This document shows, in pieces, positions 14,350 to 22,454 of a stretch of 34,684 nucleotides of DNA. How positions within the stretch are numbered: the first letter of the stretch is position 1; every line of letters begins with the position of its first letter. Under the pieces are notes generated by a model. It ran no database searches. It saw nothing but the letters and a program-made list of their open reading frames with translations, and was not told the DNA's origin. A program made the position numbers and the translations under genes. Source of the DNA: an uncultured Oscillospiraceae bacterium (lineage in GTDB: Bacteria; Bacillota; Clostridia; Oscillospirales; Acutalibacteraceae); assembly GCA_900543555.1 (NCBI GenBank), contig UQRL01000027.1:1-34684 (forward strand). The letters are read 5' to 3'.

Positions 14350-15483
14350 ATGAAAAAACTCAGGCTTTGCGTGCTTTCCCTGCTCACTGCCGCTGCCCTG
14401 CTGCTGCCCGCCCTGCCTGCCCGGGCGGAAGGGCTGGAGGTCACCGCCCCCTCCGCCGTGCTGATGGAGGCCTCCACCGGCCAGATCCTCTTTGAGAAGG
14501 ACCCCCACGCCTTGCGCTCCTGCGCTTCCATCACCAAGGTGATGACCCTCTGCCTGGTGTTCCAGGCCCTGGACAGCGGCCAGCTCTCCCTGGACCAGAC
14601 CCTCACCGCCTCCGCCCACGCGGCCTCCATGGGGGGCTCGGACATCTGGCTGGAGGAGGGGGAGTCCATGACCGTGGACGATCTCATCAAGGCCACGGTG
14701 ATTATGAGCGCCAACGACGCCGCCGTGGTGCTGGCGGAGGCCGTGTCCGGCAGCGAGGAGGCCTTTGTGGCCCAGATGAACGAAAAGGCCCAGCAGCTGG
14801 GCATGAGCGACACCGTGTTCAAAAACTGCAATGGCCTGGATGAGGAAGGCCACGTCACCAGCGCCTATGACGTGGCCTTGATGAGCCGGGAGCTGATCCG
14901 CCACGAGAAGGTTTTTGACTACACCCTGACCTGGATGGACTCCGTGCGGGGCGGGGAGACCCAGCTGGTGAACACCAACAAGCTCATCCGCAGCTACCCG
15001 GGCATTACCGGCCTGAAAACCGGCACCACCGGCCAGGCGGGCAGCTGCATCACCGCCACCGCGGAGCGGGAGGGCCTGTCCCTTATCGCCGTGGTGCTGG
15101 GGGCCGATTCCACCGACCACCGCTTCCAGGACGCCGCCGCTTTGCTGGATTACGGCTTCGCGGGCTGGAAAGCCACCGTGCCGGAGGCCCCTGCTCTGGA
15201 GCCAGTCCCCGTGGCCCGGGGCATGGAGCCCCAGGTGGAACCAGTGCTGGGGGAAATGCCCACCCTGCTTTTGAAAGCGGGGGAGGCCGGCGAGGTGGAG
15301 ACCGCAGTCACCTATGAGGAGCTGACTGCCCCCGTAACCCGCGGGGACGTGATTGGACAGGTGACCTGCACCGTCGATGGAAGCGTGATGGCCCAGGTGG
15401 ATATAACCGCCGGGGAGGATGTGGCGCAGGTGACCTTTTTCGGGGTGCTCTCCCACCTGGTGCAGGCATTGTTCACCCTCTAA
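14350..15483 (+). CDS. Serine-type D-Ala-D-Ala carboxypeptidase, DacF/PBP5 type
   Basis: The 377-residue precursor has a signal peptide (MKKLRLCVLSLLTAAALLLPALPARA, likely cut after Ala26). It shows the three penicillin-binding motifs: SITK with Ser60 nucleophile and Lys63, SAN (120-122), and KTG (223-225). Residues 290-377 form the beta-rich PBP5 C-terminal domain, ending in a hydrophobic VLSHLVQALFTL, possibly an amphipathic membrane anchor. The enzyme trims the terminal D-Ala from peptidoglycan pentapeptides outside the membrane. The ATG at 14350 is chosen over 14341 because AGAAAGGA is eight bases away and the signal peptide then begins MKK. The gene has a terminator just upstream, so it is transcribed separately from the U32 gene. 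Confidence 0.92.
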   Translation: MKKLRLCVLSLLTAAALLLPALPARAEGLEVTAPSAVLMEASTGQILFEKDPHALRSCASITKVMTLCLVFQALDSGQLSLDQTLTASAHAASMGGSDIWLEEGESMTVDDLIKATVIMSANDAAVVLAEAVSGSEEAFVAQMNEKAQQLGMSDTVFKNCNGLDEEGHVTSAYDVALMSRELIRHEKVFDYTLTWMDSVRGGETQLVNTNKLIRSYPGITGLKTGTTGQAGSCITATAEREGLSLIAVVLGADSTDHRFQDAAALLDYGFAGWKATVPEAPALEPVPVARGMEPQVEPVLGEMPTLLLKAGEAGEVETAVTYEELTAPVTRGDVIGQVTCTVDGSVMAQVDITAGEDVAQVTFFGVLSHLVQALFTL

Positions 15484-15535
15484 GGGGCACAAGGGAGCCC
15501 GGGGGGAACTTTTTCGGAAAGCCTGCCCTATAAAC

Positions 15536-15564
15536 TTGCAAATTGCTCCGAGTTATTGTAGAAT
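15536..15564 (+). promoter_or_regulatory. Sigma-A promoter for pgi
   Basis: TTGCAA (15536-15541), 17-nt spacer, TAGAAT (15559-15564). The predicted transcript starts near 15571 and carries a leader of about 125 nt. Confidence 0.78.
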
Positions 15565-15579
15565 AGAAGCACAAAGAGC

Positions 15580-15668
15580 GGCGCACCCTGTTTTCGGGAA
15601 GGGGGCGTGCCCCTTCTCCCGGTTTGTCGCCTGTAGGGAGAAGACACCCTTCCCGCCGGGACAGCGCC
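15580..15668 (+). promoter_or_regulatory. Structured 5' leader of pgi, candidate cis-regulatory RNA
   Basis: Nested complementary segments are exact: GGCG/CGCC (15580-15583/15665-15668), CTGT/ACAG (15588-15591/15661-15664), CGGGAAGGG/CCCTTCCCG (15595-15603/15647-15655) and CTTCTCCC/GGGAGAAG (15613-15620/15636-15643). An alternative hairpin would pair 15595-15605 with 15610-15621, excluding both inner helices. The structure ends about a dozen bases before the AAGGAGG site. It matches no riboswitch class that I recognise. Confidence 0.5.
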
Positions 15669-15696
15669 TTAAGAATCAACAAGGAGGTCTTTTGCA

Positions 15697-17037
15697 ATGC
15701 CGCTGAAATTGGAAGACGGATATTTGAAAGGCTTTGTTTCCCAGCACGAGTACGGGGCCATGGAGCCCTTGGTGAAGGCTGCCCACCAGCAGCTGACGGA
15801 CAAAACGGGGCTGGGAAATGATTTTCTCGGCTGGGTTACGCTGCCCGCCGATTATGACAAGGAAGAGTTTGCGCGCATCAAGGCCGCGGCCAAGAAGATC
15901 CAAGGCAATTCCGATGTGTTCGTGGTTATCGGCATCGGCGGTTCCTATCTGGGGGCCCGTGCCGCTATCGAGTTTTTGAAGTCTGATAAGTACAACGACC
16001 TGCGCAAGGACACCCCGGCCATCTACTTCGCCGGGAACTCCATCAGCTCCACCGCCCTGCAGGAGCTGGTGCAGATTTGCGAGGGCAAGGACGTTTCCAT
16101 CAACATGATTTCCAAGTCCGGCACCACCACCGAGCCCGCCATCGCCTTCCGGGTGTTCCGGGAGCTGCTGGAGAAGAAGTACGGCAAGGAAGGCGCCCGG
16201 GAGCGCATCTTCTGCACCACCGACAAGGAGAAGGGCACCCTGAAGCAGCTGGCCGACAAAGAGGGCTACGAGACCTTTGTGGTGCCCGATGACGTGGGCG
16301 GGCGTTACTCTGTGCTCACCGCTGTGGGCCTGCTGCCCATCGCCGTCTCCGGCGCGGATATCGACGCCCTGATGGGCGGCGCTCAGAAGGCTATGGAGCT
16401 GTACAACGCCTCCTCTATCGAGGAGAACGACTGCTATAAATACGCGGCCATCCGCAACATTCTGTACAATAAGGGCAAGTGCACCGAGGTCATGGTCAGC
16501 TATGAGCCCTGCTACGCCATGATGAACGAGTGGTGGAAGCAGCTTTACGGCGAGAGCGAGGGCAAGGACAACAAGGGCCTGTTCCCGGCTTCCGTCATCT
16601 TCTCCACGGACCTGCACTCCCTGGGCCAGTACATCCAGGACGGCCGCCGCACCCTGTTTGAGACGGTGGTGCTCATTGACGAGCCCAAGCACCAGATCAC
16701 CCTGGGCAATGACCCCACCGACGTGGACGGGCTCAACTATCTGGAGGGCCGCACCATGGCCTTTATCAACGAGAAAGCCTTTGAGGGCACCGTGCTGGCC
16801 CACAACGACGGCGGCGTGCCCAACGTGGTCATCCACGCCTCCGACTTCTCTGAGGACACCCTGGGCCAGCTGATCTACTTCTTCGAGAAGGCCTGCGCCA
16901 TCTCCGGCTATCTGCTGGGGGTTAACCCCTTCAACCAGCCCGGCGTGGAGAGCTACAAGAAGAACATGTTCGCCCTGCTGGGCAAGCCTGGCTATGAAGA
17001 GGCCAAGGCAGAGCTGGAAAAGCGCCTGGCCCACTGA
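15697..17037 (+). CDS. pgi: Glucose-6-phosphate isomerase
   Basis: The 446-residue protein interconverts glucose 6-phosphate and fructose 6-phosphate in the cytoplasm. Family landmarks are [16 protein letters not shown] (75-90), [14 protein letters not shown] (138-151, the phosphate-binding loop), the signature DDVGGRYSV (198-206) and [15 protein letters not shown] near the C-terminus. Length fits the short Gram-positive form. AAGGAGGT gives a near-ideal ribosome site nine bases before the ATG. It has its own promoter and a structured leader. Fructose 6-phosphate is also the substrate of GlmS, encoded later in the window. A small P-loop gene follows after about 70 nt. Confidence 0.97.
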   Translation: MPLKLEDGYLKGFVSQHEYGAMEPLVKAAHQQLTDKTGLGNDFLGWVTLPADYDKEEFARIKAAAKKIQGNSDVFVVIGIGGSYLGARAAIEFLKSDKYNDLRKDTPAIYFAGNSISSTALQELVQICEGKDVSINMISKSGTTTEPAIAFRVFRELLEKKYGKEGARERIFCTTDKEKGTLKQLADKEGYETFVVPDDVGGRYSVLTAVGLLPIAVSGADIDALMGGAQKAMELYNASSIEENDCYKYAAIRNILYNKGKCTEVMVSYEPCYAMMNEWWKQLYGESEGKDNKGLFPASVIFSTDLHSLGQYIQDGRRTLFETVVLIDEPKHQITLGNDPTDVDGLNYLEGRTMAFINEKAFEGTVLAHNDGGVPNVVIHASDFSEDTLGQLIYFFEKACAISGYLLGVNPFNQPGVESYKKNMFALLGKPGYEEAKAELEKRLAH

Positions 17038-17106
17038 GTTATTCCATTCGCTGTCCCCCGCTCCCCTGGGGCGGAAGCAATATAAAAAATAAAGGAGAGT
17101 TGTATT

Positions 17107-17520
17107 ATGATCACTCTTTTGACTGGCAAAAAAGGCTCTGGCAAGACCAAGAAGCTCATCGAGATGGCCAACGCCGCGCTGGAGAAGTCCAACGGCAACG
17201 TAGTGGTGGTGGAAAAGGGCCTGAAGCTGACCTATGATATTTCCCATGCAGCCCGCCTGATTGACATTGACGCCTACGATGTGAAGGGCGGAAAGGGCCT
17301 GTACGGCTTCCTGGCTGGCATCTGCGCCGGCAACTATGATGTCACCGACATTCTGGTGGATTCCACCCTGAAGATCACCGGCACCGGCGCTGAGGTAGTG
17401 GACCTGCTGGTGAACGACCTGAAGAAGCTGGAGAAGGAGTCTGGCGCCAACTTCGTGCTGTCCATCTCCGCCGCCAACGAGGAGATCCCCGCTTCTGTGG
17501 CGGAATATGTGGCCAAATAA
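17107..17520 (+). CDS. Small P-loop NTPase-like protein, unknown function
   Basis: The 137-residue protein begins MITLLTGKKGSGKTKKLIEMAN, a clear Walker A motif (7-14), followed by strands NVVVVEKG and ILVDSTL. The second may hold a Walker-B-like aspartate (VTDILVDST), which I cannot confirm. It is about half the size of most P-loop kinases. Nothing else identifies a family; annotations as PilT-like in relatives seem to rest on the P-loop alone. AAAGGAGAG precedes the ATG. Codon use is like neighbours. It sits about 70 nt after pgi with no terminator between, so the two may share a transcript, and it is followed by a strong terminator. Confidence 0.8.
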   Translation: MITLLTGKKGSGKTKKLIEMANAALEKSNGNVVVVEKGLKLTYDISHAARLIDIDAYDVKGGKGLYGFLAGICAGNYDVTDILVDSTLKITGTGAEVVDLLVNDLKKLEKESGANFVLSISAANEEIPASVAEYVAK

Positions 17521-17550
17521 GCCGCAGGCAGTAAAAGAGGCTTACTAAAG

Positions 17551-17597
17551 TGGTGGGAGGGGCGGCCCCTGGGGCCGTCCTTCCCACTGTGTTTTCC
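17551..17597 (+). terminator. Intrinsic terminator after the P-loop gene
   Basis: GTGGGAGGGGCGGCC (17551-17565) pairs with GGCCGTCCTTCCCAC (17571-17585) with two wobbles, followed by TGTGTTTT. The purC terminator has the same CACTGTGTTTT exit. Confidence 0.8.
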
Positions 17598-17619
17598 CAG
17601 GAAGGGGCGCAAAAAATCC

Positions 17620-17648
17620 TTGACAACCAATGTGCGGTTTATTATAAT
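17620..17648 (+). promoter_or_regulatory. Full-consensus sigma-A promoter for yceD-rpmF
   Basis: TTGACA (17620-17625), 17-nt spacer, TATAAT (17643-17648): every position matches the consensus. It stands 27 nt before the yceD ATG. Confidence 0.93.
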
Positions 17649-17675
17649 ATATCAGTACGGCATGAGGGTGAGCGT

Positions 17676-18179
17676 ATGACCATTGATCTGCGAAAATATT
17701 TCCGGGGAGAAGATCTTCCCGGCAGCGGCGTGTTAGAGTGCCAGCTGGATCTTTCCGGTATGGAATTGGGCGGTGTCAAGCCGTTTTGTGCGCCGGTAAG
17801 GGTTCGGGCGGAGCTCAAGGGTTCGCCGGGCTCAGTGGAGCTTCGCGGAAAGGCCTGCTACGCTATGACCATGCCCTGCGACCGTTGCTTTAAAACGACA
17901 ACTCAGGAACGGGAGACCGGCTTTTTCCATGTGCTGGTGCGCGAGCTCAGCGACGAGGAAAACGACGACGGCGAGTTTGTGGTGGTGCCCGATGAGACGC
18001 TGGATGTGGACCAGCTGGTCACCGAGGACATCCTGCTGGACCTGCCCAGCAAATTTCTCTGTTCCCCCAATTGCAAGGGGCTGTGCCCCCGCTGCGGCAA
18101 AGACCTGAATGAAGGGGATTGCGGCTGTGAGAGGGAGGACGTGGATCCCCGGCTTGCGGTTTTGAAGGAGCTGTTGTAA
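17676..18179 (+). CDS. YceD/DUF177 family protein
   Basis: The 167-residue protein belongs to the YceD family, linked to accumulation of 23S rRNA and almost always encoded before rpmF, as here. The central MPCDRCF (67-72) and the C-terminal cysteine cluster CSPNCKGLCPRCGKDLNEGDC (129-149) are typical, and probably bind zinc. An acidic stretch SDEENDDGE (92-100) separates the halves. The ATG at 17676 follows GAGGGTGAG. The frame extends upstream to 17550 but that would cross the consensus promoter and the preceding terminator, so the short form is right. Expression should be strong and coupled to L32. Confidence 0.93.
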   Translation: MTIDLRKYFRGEDLPGSGVLECQLDLSGMELGGVKPFCAPVRVRAELKGSPGSVELRGKACYAMTMPCDRCFKTTTQERETGFFHVLVRELSDEENDDGEFVVVPDETLDVDQLVTEDILLDLPSKFLCSPNCKGLCPRCGKDLNEGDCGCEREDVDPRLAVLKELL

Positions 18180-18286
18180 CCAGCGGCGGACAGTTTTTTC
18201 AAGAGATCCAGTCCGCGGCGGACTGGCGCCCAGTGCGGCGGCCCGAGCGCGGAAAGATTCTATAAAGTGTTTAAGGAGGTGCACCC

Positions 18287-18469
18287 ATGGCAGTACCCAA
18301 GCGGAAAGTATCCAGCGCGCGGCAGAACAAGCGGCGCTCTAATGTGTGGAAGCTCCAGGCTCCCGCCCTGATGAGATGCCCCCAGTGCGGCGAGTACAAG
18401 TCACCTCACAGAGTCTGCGGCAACTGCGGCTACTACAATGGCCGTGCCGTTGTGAAGAAGGAAGCGTAA
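18287..18469 (+). CDS. rpmF: 50S ribosomal protein L32
   Basis: The 60-residue protein starts [19 protein letters not shown], the universal bL32 N-terminus. It has a zinc ribbon Cys31-x2-Cys34 ... Cys44-x2-Cys47, the zinc-containing form of L32. A perfect AAGGAGGTG site lies about seven bases before the ATG. The 107-nt gap after yceD holds an 8-bp hairpin CCAGTCCG/CGGACTGG near 18209-18227 without a T-run, perhaps an mRNA processing or stability element. Confidence 0.98.
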   Translation: MAVPKRKVSSARQNKRRSNVWKLQAPALMRCPQCGEYKSPHRVCGNCGYYNGRAVVKKEA

Positions 18470-18483
18470 ATTCGGCAAAGGCG

Positions 18484-18522
18484 AGAAGGGAACGCGGGCA
18501 AAGCGCTCCCTTCTTTATTTTT
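18484..18522 (+). terminator. Intrinsic terminator after rpmF
   Basis: AGAAGGGA-A-CGC pairs with GCG-C-TCCCTTCT around GGGCAAA, followed by TTATTTTT. Confidence 0.85.
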
Positions 18523-18559
18523 ACCGGCGCAAAAGCGGCCGGAAAAGGAGGCATGGAAC

Positions 18560-19915
18560 ATGGCGGTGCGGATCGACAGCGTGGAGGCAGGCAGCCGGGC
18601 CGCGCGGGCGGGCATCCAGGCGGGGGATGTGCTTGTGAGCATCAATGGCCACGACATTGTGGACGTGCTGGATTACCGGTTTTTCGAGACGGAGCGGGAG
18701 CTGCGCCTGTGCCTGACAAGAGGGGGAGAGCCCTATCAGCTGGAGCTGGTCAAGCCACAGTACGCCTCTCTGGGCCTGGAGTTTGCCACCTATCTGATGG
18801 ACGAGCAGCGCTCCTGCCGGAACAAGTGTATCTTCTGCTTTATCGACCAGCTGCCCAAGGGGATGCGGGAGACCCTCTACTTTAAGGATGACGACGACCG
18901 GCTCTCTTTCCTGTTCGGCAACTACATTACGCTCACGAACATTGACGACCGGGAAGTGGACCGCATCCTGCAAATGCGCATCAGCCCCATCAATGTGTCG
19001 GTGCACACCATGGACCCCCAGCTGCGGTGCAAGATGATGCACAACCGCTTCGCGGGGGACTCCCTGCGCCACCTGTACCGGCTGGCGGAGGGGGGCATCC
19101 AGCTCAACTGCCAGGTCGTGCTGTGCCCCGGCGTCAACGATGGCCCCGCCCTGGAGCACACCCTGCGGGAGTTCTGGTCCCTGGGGGAGGGGCTCCTCAG
19201 CGTGGCCTGTGTGCCGGTGGGCCTCACCCGCTACCGGGAGGGCCTGTACCCCTTGGAGCCCTACAACCAAAAGACCGCCGGAGAAGTGCTGGATCTCCTG
19301 GAACAGTGGGGGAACAAGTGGAAAGAGGAGCGGGGCGCCCGCACGGTGTACGCCTCGGACGAGCTGTACCTGCTGGCTGGGCGGCCCATCCCGCCTTTAG
19401 AGTTTTACGAGGACTTCCCCCAGATTGAAAACGGGGTGGGCATGCTGCGCAACCTTCAGGATGAGTTTGACTGGGCCTTGGAGGACCTGGAGCTGCCGGA
19501 TTCTCCCCGCCATGTGACCATCCCCACCGGGGAATGCGGGTTCCGGTTCCTGGACCAGCTCCTTGACGGATTGCGGCAGAAATGCCATAATATTACTATC
19601 GACCTGATCCCGGTGAAGAACGACTTCTTCGGCGGCACAGTGAACGTCACCGGGCTTCTCACCGGCCAGGACATTTTAAAGAACCTGAAAGGCCGGGACC
19701 TGGGGGATGAAGTGCTTCTCGCTACCAATATGATGCGGGCAGGGGAGGATGTCTTTTTGGATGACATGACCCGGGAGGACCTCTCCGCCAGCCTGGGGGT
19801 GCCCTGCCGCCGGGTGGGCAGTACGGGCGAGGCTTTGGTGTGCGCCATCTGCGGCCTGCCCCAGCCGGATACCCCGGGCTTTAACCCCTATGAAGGCTCT
19901 TGGGAGCACCGGTAG
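18560..19915 (+). CDS. DUF512 radical SAM protein with N-terminal PDZ-like domain
   Basis: The 451-residue protein opens with a PDZ-like domain (1-65: VEAGSRAARAGIQAGDVLVSING) and continues into a radical SAM-type core with Cys86-x3-Cys90-x2-Cys93 (SCRNKCIFCFIDQLPKGM). The C-terminal third is the DUF512 domain. This corresponds to the NifB/MoaA-related family COG1625, conserved in clostridia and often next to der. The reaction is unknown. INVSVHTMDPQLRCKMMHN and CPGVNDGPALEHTL are well-conserved family segments. AAAAGGAGG precedes the ATG at 18560; the ATG at 18553 is out of frame. It lies after the rpmF terminator with a small gap, so it may be served by read-through or an unseen promoter. 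Confidence 0.9.
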   Translation: MAVRIDSVEAGSRAARAGIQAGDVLVSINGHDIVDVLDYRFFETERELRLCLTRGGEPYQLELVKPQYASLGLEFATYLMDEQRSCRNKCIFCFIDQLPKGMRETLYFKDDDDRLSFLFGNYITLTNIDDREVDRILQMRISPINVSVHTMDPQLRCKMMHNRFAGDSLRHLYRLAEGGIQLNCQVVLCPGVNDGPALEHTLREFWSLGEGLLSVACVPVGLTRYREGLYPLEPYNQKTAGEVLDLLEQWGNKWKEERGARTVYASDELYLLAGRPIPPLEFYEDFPQIENGVGMLRNLQDEFDWALEDLELPDSPRHVTIPTGECGFRFLDQLLDGLRQKCHNITIDLIPVKNDFFGGTVNVTGLLTGQDILKNLKGRDLGDEVLLATNMMRAGEDVFLDDMTREDLSASLGVPCRRVGSTGEALVCAICGLPQPDTPGFNPYEGSWEHR

Positions 19916-19987
19916 CCCGAGGGTCCTGGGGCGGCTGGCTGCGCCCCCGCGTGAGAGCCCCTTGGTACGCTAGAAACGAAGAACTGC

Positions 19988-20009
19988 AAGCGGGTTTTCC
20001 CGCTTTTTA
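19988..20009 (+). terminator. Terminator-like hairpin directly before der
   Basis: AAGCGGG pairs with CCCGCTT around TTTT, followed by a T-run, ending at 20009. The der ribosome site AGAAAGGA starts at once after it. It terminates the DUF512 transcript or works as an attenuator for der. Confidence 0.75.
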
Positions 20010-20027
20010 GAAAGGATTGGTGAAAAC

Positions 20028-21353
20028 ATGGCAAAGCCAATCGTGGCCATTGTGGGAAGGCCCAACGTGGGCAAGTCCACCCTGTTCAATAAAATCGTGG
20101 GGCAGCGGCTCTCCATTGTGGAGGACACCCCCGGCGTCACCCGGGACCGCATCTTCGGCGACGCGGAGTGGTGCGGACGCCGCTTCTCCCTGGTGGACAC
20201 CGGCGGCATCGAGCCCGCCAGTAAAGACGTGATCCTGACCCAGATGCGGGAGCAGGCCCAGATCGCCATTGATTCCGCCAGCGCCATCATCTTCGTCACG
20301 GACATCCGCACGGGAGTGACCGCTACCGACGCGGATGTGGCCAACATCTTGCTGAAAAGCGGGGTGCCGGTGGTGCTGTGCGTCAATAAGTGCGACTCGG
20401 TGGGAGAGCCCCCCGCCGAGTTCTACGAGTTTTACAACCTGGGCCTGGGGGACCCGGTGATGGTGTCCTCTGTCCACGGACACGGAACCGGCGACCTGCT
20501 GGACCGCATCTGCGATGTTCTCCCCGATGAAGTGGAAGAGGAGGACGAGGGAGAGGTCATCAAGGTGGCGGTCATCGGCAAGCCCAACGCGGGCAAGTCC
20601 TCCCTGGTGAACAAGGTGGCTGGGGAGAACCGGTGCATTGTCTCGGACATTGCCGGCACCACCCGGGATGCGGTGGACACCACCATCCAGAACCAGCACG
20701 GCACCTTCACCTTCATCGACACCGCCGGCCTGCGCCGGAAGAGCAAGGTGGAGGACGCCATCGAGCACTACAGCAACCTGCGGGCCGAGATGGCCGTGGA
20801 GCGGGCCGACGTGTGCCTCATCCTCATCGACGGCCAAGTGGGCTTTACCGAGCAGGACTCCAAGGTGGCGGGCATCGCCCACGAGGCGGGCAAGGGCTGC
20901 ATTATCTGCGTGAACAAATGGGATGCCGTGGAAAAAGACGACAAGACCATGCAGGAGATGCGGGCTAAGCTGGAGAAGGACTTCTCCTTCATGTCCTACG
21001 CCCCCATCCTGTTCATCTCCGCCAAGACCGGCCAGCGGCTGGACCGGATGTTCGAGCTGATCAAGCGGGTGGCCTCCTCCAACGCCATGCGGGTGACCAC
21101 CGGCACCTTGAACGATATCCTGGCCCAGGCCACCGCCCGGGTGCAGCCCCCCACGGACAAGGGCAAGCGGCTGAAAATTTACTACATGACCCAGGCTTCC
21201 ACCAAGCCCCCTACGTTTATCTGCTTCTGCAACGACCACGAGCTGTTCCATTTTTCCTACCAGCGTTACCTGGAGAACCGTATCCGGGAGACCTTTGGCC
21301 TGGAGGGCACCCCGGTGCGCATGGTCATCCGGGAGAGGGGAGAAAAGGACTGA
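20028..21353 (+). CDS. der: Ribosome-assembly GTPase Der (EngA)
   Basis: The 441-residue protein has two tandem GTPase domains, the hallmark of Der. The first holds GRPNVGKST (10-18), DTPGVTRDR and DTGG. The second starts near residue 180 with GKPNAGKSS, then DIAGTTRDAVD and DTAGLRRKSKVED. NKCD and NKWD are the guanine-specificity motifs. The C-terminal KH-like domain ends in EGTPVRMVIRERGEKD. Der acts in maturation of the 50S subunit, which fits the nearby yceD and rpmF. The ATG follows AGAAAGGA by nine bases. plsY starts 48 nt downstream. Confidence 0.97.
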   Translation: MAKPIVAIVGRPNVGKSTLFNKIVGQRLSIVEDTPGVTRDRIFGDAEWCGRRFSLVDTGGIEPASKDVILTQMREQAQIAIDSASAIIFVTDIRTGVTATDADVANILLKSGVPVVLCVNKCDSVGEPPAEFYEFYNLGLGDPVMVSSVHGHGTGDLLDRICDVLPDEVEEEDEGEVIKVAVIGKPNAGKSSLVNKVAGENRCIVSDIAGTTRDAVDTTIQNQHGTFTFIDTAGLRRKSKVEDAIEHYSNLRAEMAVERADVCLILIDGQVGFTEQDSKVAGIAHEAGKGCIICVNKWDAVEKDDKTMQEMRAKLEKDFSFMSYAPILFISAKTGQRLDRMFELIKRVASSNAMRVTTGTLNDILAQATARVQPPTDKGKRLKIYYMTQASTKPPTFICFCNDHELFHFSYQRYLENRIRETFGLEGTPVRMVIRERGEKD

Positions 21354-21401
21354 ACGGGTTGGATCTCGTATACGAATTTCTGTTAGAAAGGCGGTTTGGC
21401 A

Positions 21402-22100
21402 ATGGGGCAAGAGGTTTTGGCGCTGGTTTTCACGGCGGTTGCGGGCTATCTGCTGGGAAGCATCAATTGGTCCATCATTTTAACCTGGTTTTTTAAGGAC
21501 AAGGAGGATATCCGAAAGTACGGGAGCGGCAACGCAGGCATGACCAACGTGCTGCGCAGCGTGGGCAAGCTGCCCGCCGTGCTCACCTTCGCGGGGGATT
21601 TCCTTAAATGCGTAGCGGCTTTGCTGCTCTCTCAAGCCTTTGTGGCATGGCTTGCTCCAGCGTCCGTAGAGTTTTATGACGTGGCCCGCTATGTGGCGGG
21701 AATGGCCTGTGTGCTGGGCCACATTTTCCCCATCTACTACGGCTTCCGGGGCGGCAAGGGCGTGGTCACTTCCGCCGCCATGATTGCCCTGACGGATTGG
21801 CGTGTATTCCTGCTGGTGCTGCTGGCCTTTGCCATTGTCTTTGCCTGGAAGCGCATTGTCTCGCTGGCCTCTGTGGTTTGCGCGGCGCTGTATCCAGTGT
21901 TCACCTTTCTCTTCCTGTTTTTGGCGGAATTTTCCGGAAGCCCCCTGCCCAGCCACGGAGAACACAGCCTGGCTTATGTGCTGTTTGCCACGTTGGCGGC
22001 AGTCTTTATCGGGGGCACAGTGCTGGTGAAGCACCGTGCCAATATTGGCCGCCTGCGCCGGGGCGAGGAGAAGCCCGTGATTTTTGGGAAAAAGAAGTAA
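21402..22100 (+). CDS. plsY: Glycerol-3-phosphate acyltransferase PlsY
   Basis: The 232-residue membrane enzyme transfers an acyl group from acyl-phosphate to glycerol 3-phosphate, the first step of phospholipid synthesis. Motifs are GYLLGSINWSIIL, RKYGSGNAGMTNVLR, HIFPIYYGFRGGKGVVTSAA and VLVKHRANIGRLRRGEE, with about five membrane segments. It is slightly longer than usual, with a SGSPLPSHGEHS insert before the last helix. The start is ATG 21402: AGAAAGG at 21385-21391 fits it, while an in-frame TTG at 21396 is too close to that site. der-plsY order is seen in several clostridia. Confidence 0.95.
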   Translation: MGQEVLALVFTAVAGYLLGSINWSIILTWFFKDKEDIRKYGSGNAGMTNVLRSVGKLPAVLTFAGDFLKCVAALLLSQAFVAWLAPASVEFYDVARYVAGMACVLGHIFPIYYGFRGGKGVVTSAAMIALTDWRVFLLVLLAFAIVFAWKRIVSLASVVCAALYPVFTFLFLFLAEFSGSPLPSHGEHSLAYVLFATLAAVFIGGTVLVKHRANIGRLRRGEEKPVIFGKKK

Positions 22101-22454
22101 GGCGCCTGCCAGCGGCTTCCATGCAGTTCCAGCAGGGGAGGCCGCGCTGTGTAAAGGCGGCTTCCTTGCGGGGGAAAGCCGGAAAAAAGGACGGGGCGCT
22201 TTTCCGCCATTTGCAGAGAGAAGGGCGAGTTTTCCCGCTTTTTCTGGGGACTTGTTCCTTTTTGAAGAGGCGTTGTGGAAAAAGAACGGACGTGTCTTTT
22301 TTCGAGAACCTTTGCCGGAGAAGCGGCGGCCCTGCTGCCTGATATTGACTTTTTGGCCCCAATGTATTATCATAGTCATCAGTCAAATACTATTCCCGAA
22401 GACTTTAGAAGCCTCTCAGCCGCTTTGCGATTGAGGGTGTTAGGAAGTGTAAAC
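22101..22454 (+). other. Gap between plsY and murA
   Basis: This 354-base stretch has no convincing gene. Frames across it would extend murA upstream but lack a ribosome site and run through the murA promoter. CAGCGGC and GCCGCGCTG near 22111-22150 could form an imperfect hairpin, without a T-run. No copy of the hairpin repeat was seen. The only clear signal is the promoter at 22345-22373. Confidence 0.6.
22345..22373 (+). promoter_or_regulatory. Sigma-A promoter for murA
   Basis: TTGACT (22345-22350), 17-nt spacer, TATCAT (22368-22373), about 80 nt before the TTG start of murA. Confidence 0.72.

Noticed and set aside
22190..22260. Terminator for plsY near the CCCGC-T-run at about 22236
   Set aside because: The upstream strand offers only three paired bases; no stable stem precedes the T-run.
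22275..22454. N-terminal extension of MurA from an upstream ATG
   Set aside because: It has no ribosome site, no family similarity, and runs through the TTGACT-N17-TATCAT promoter.
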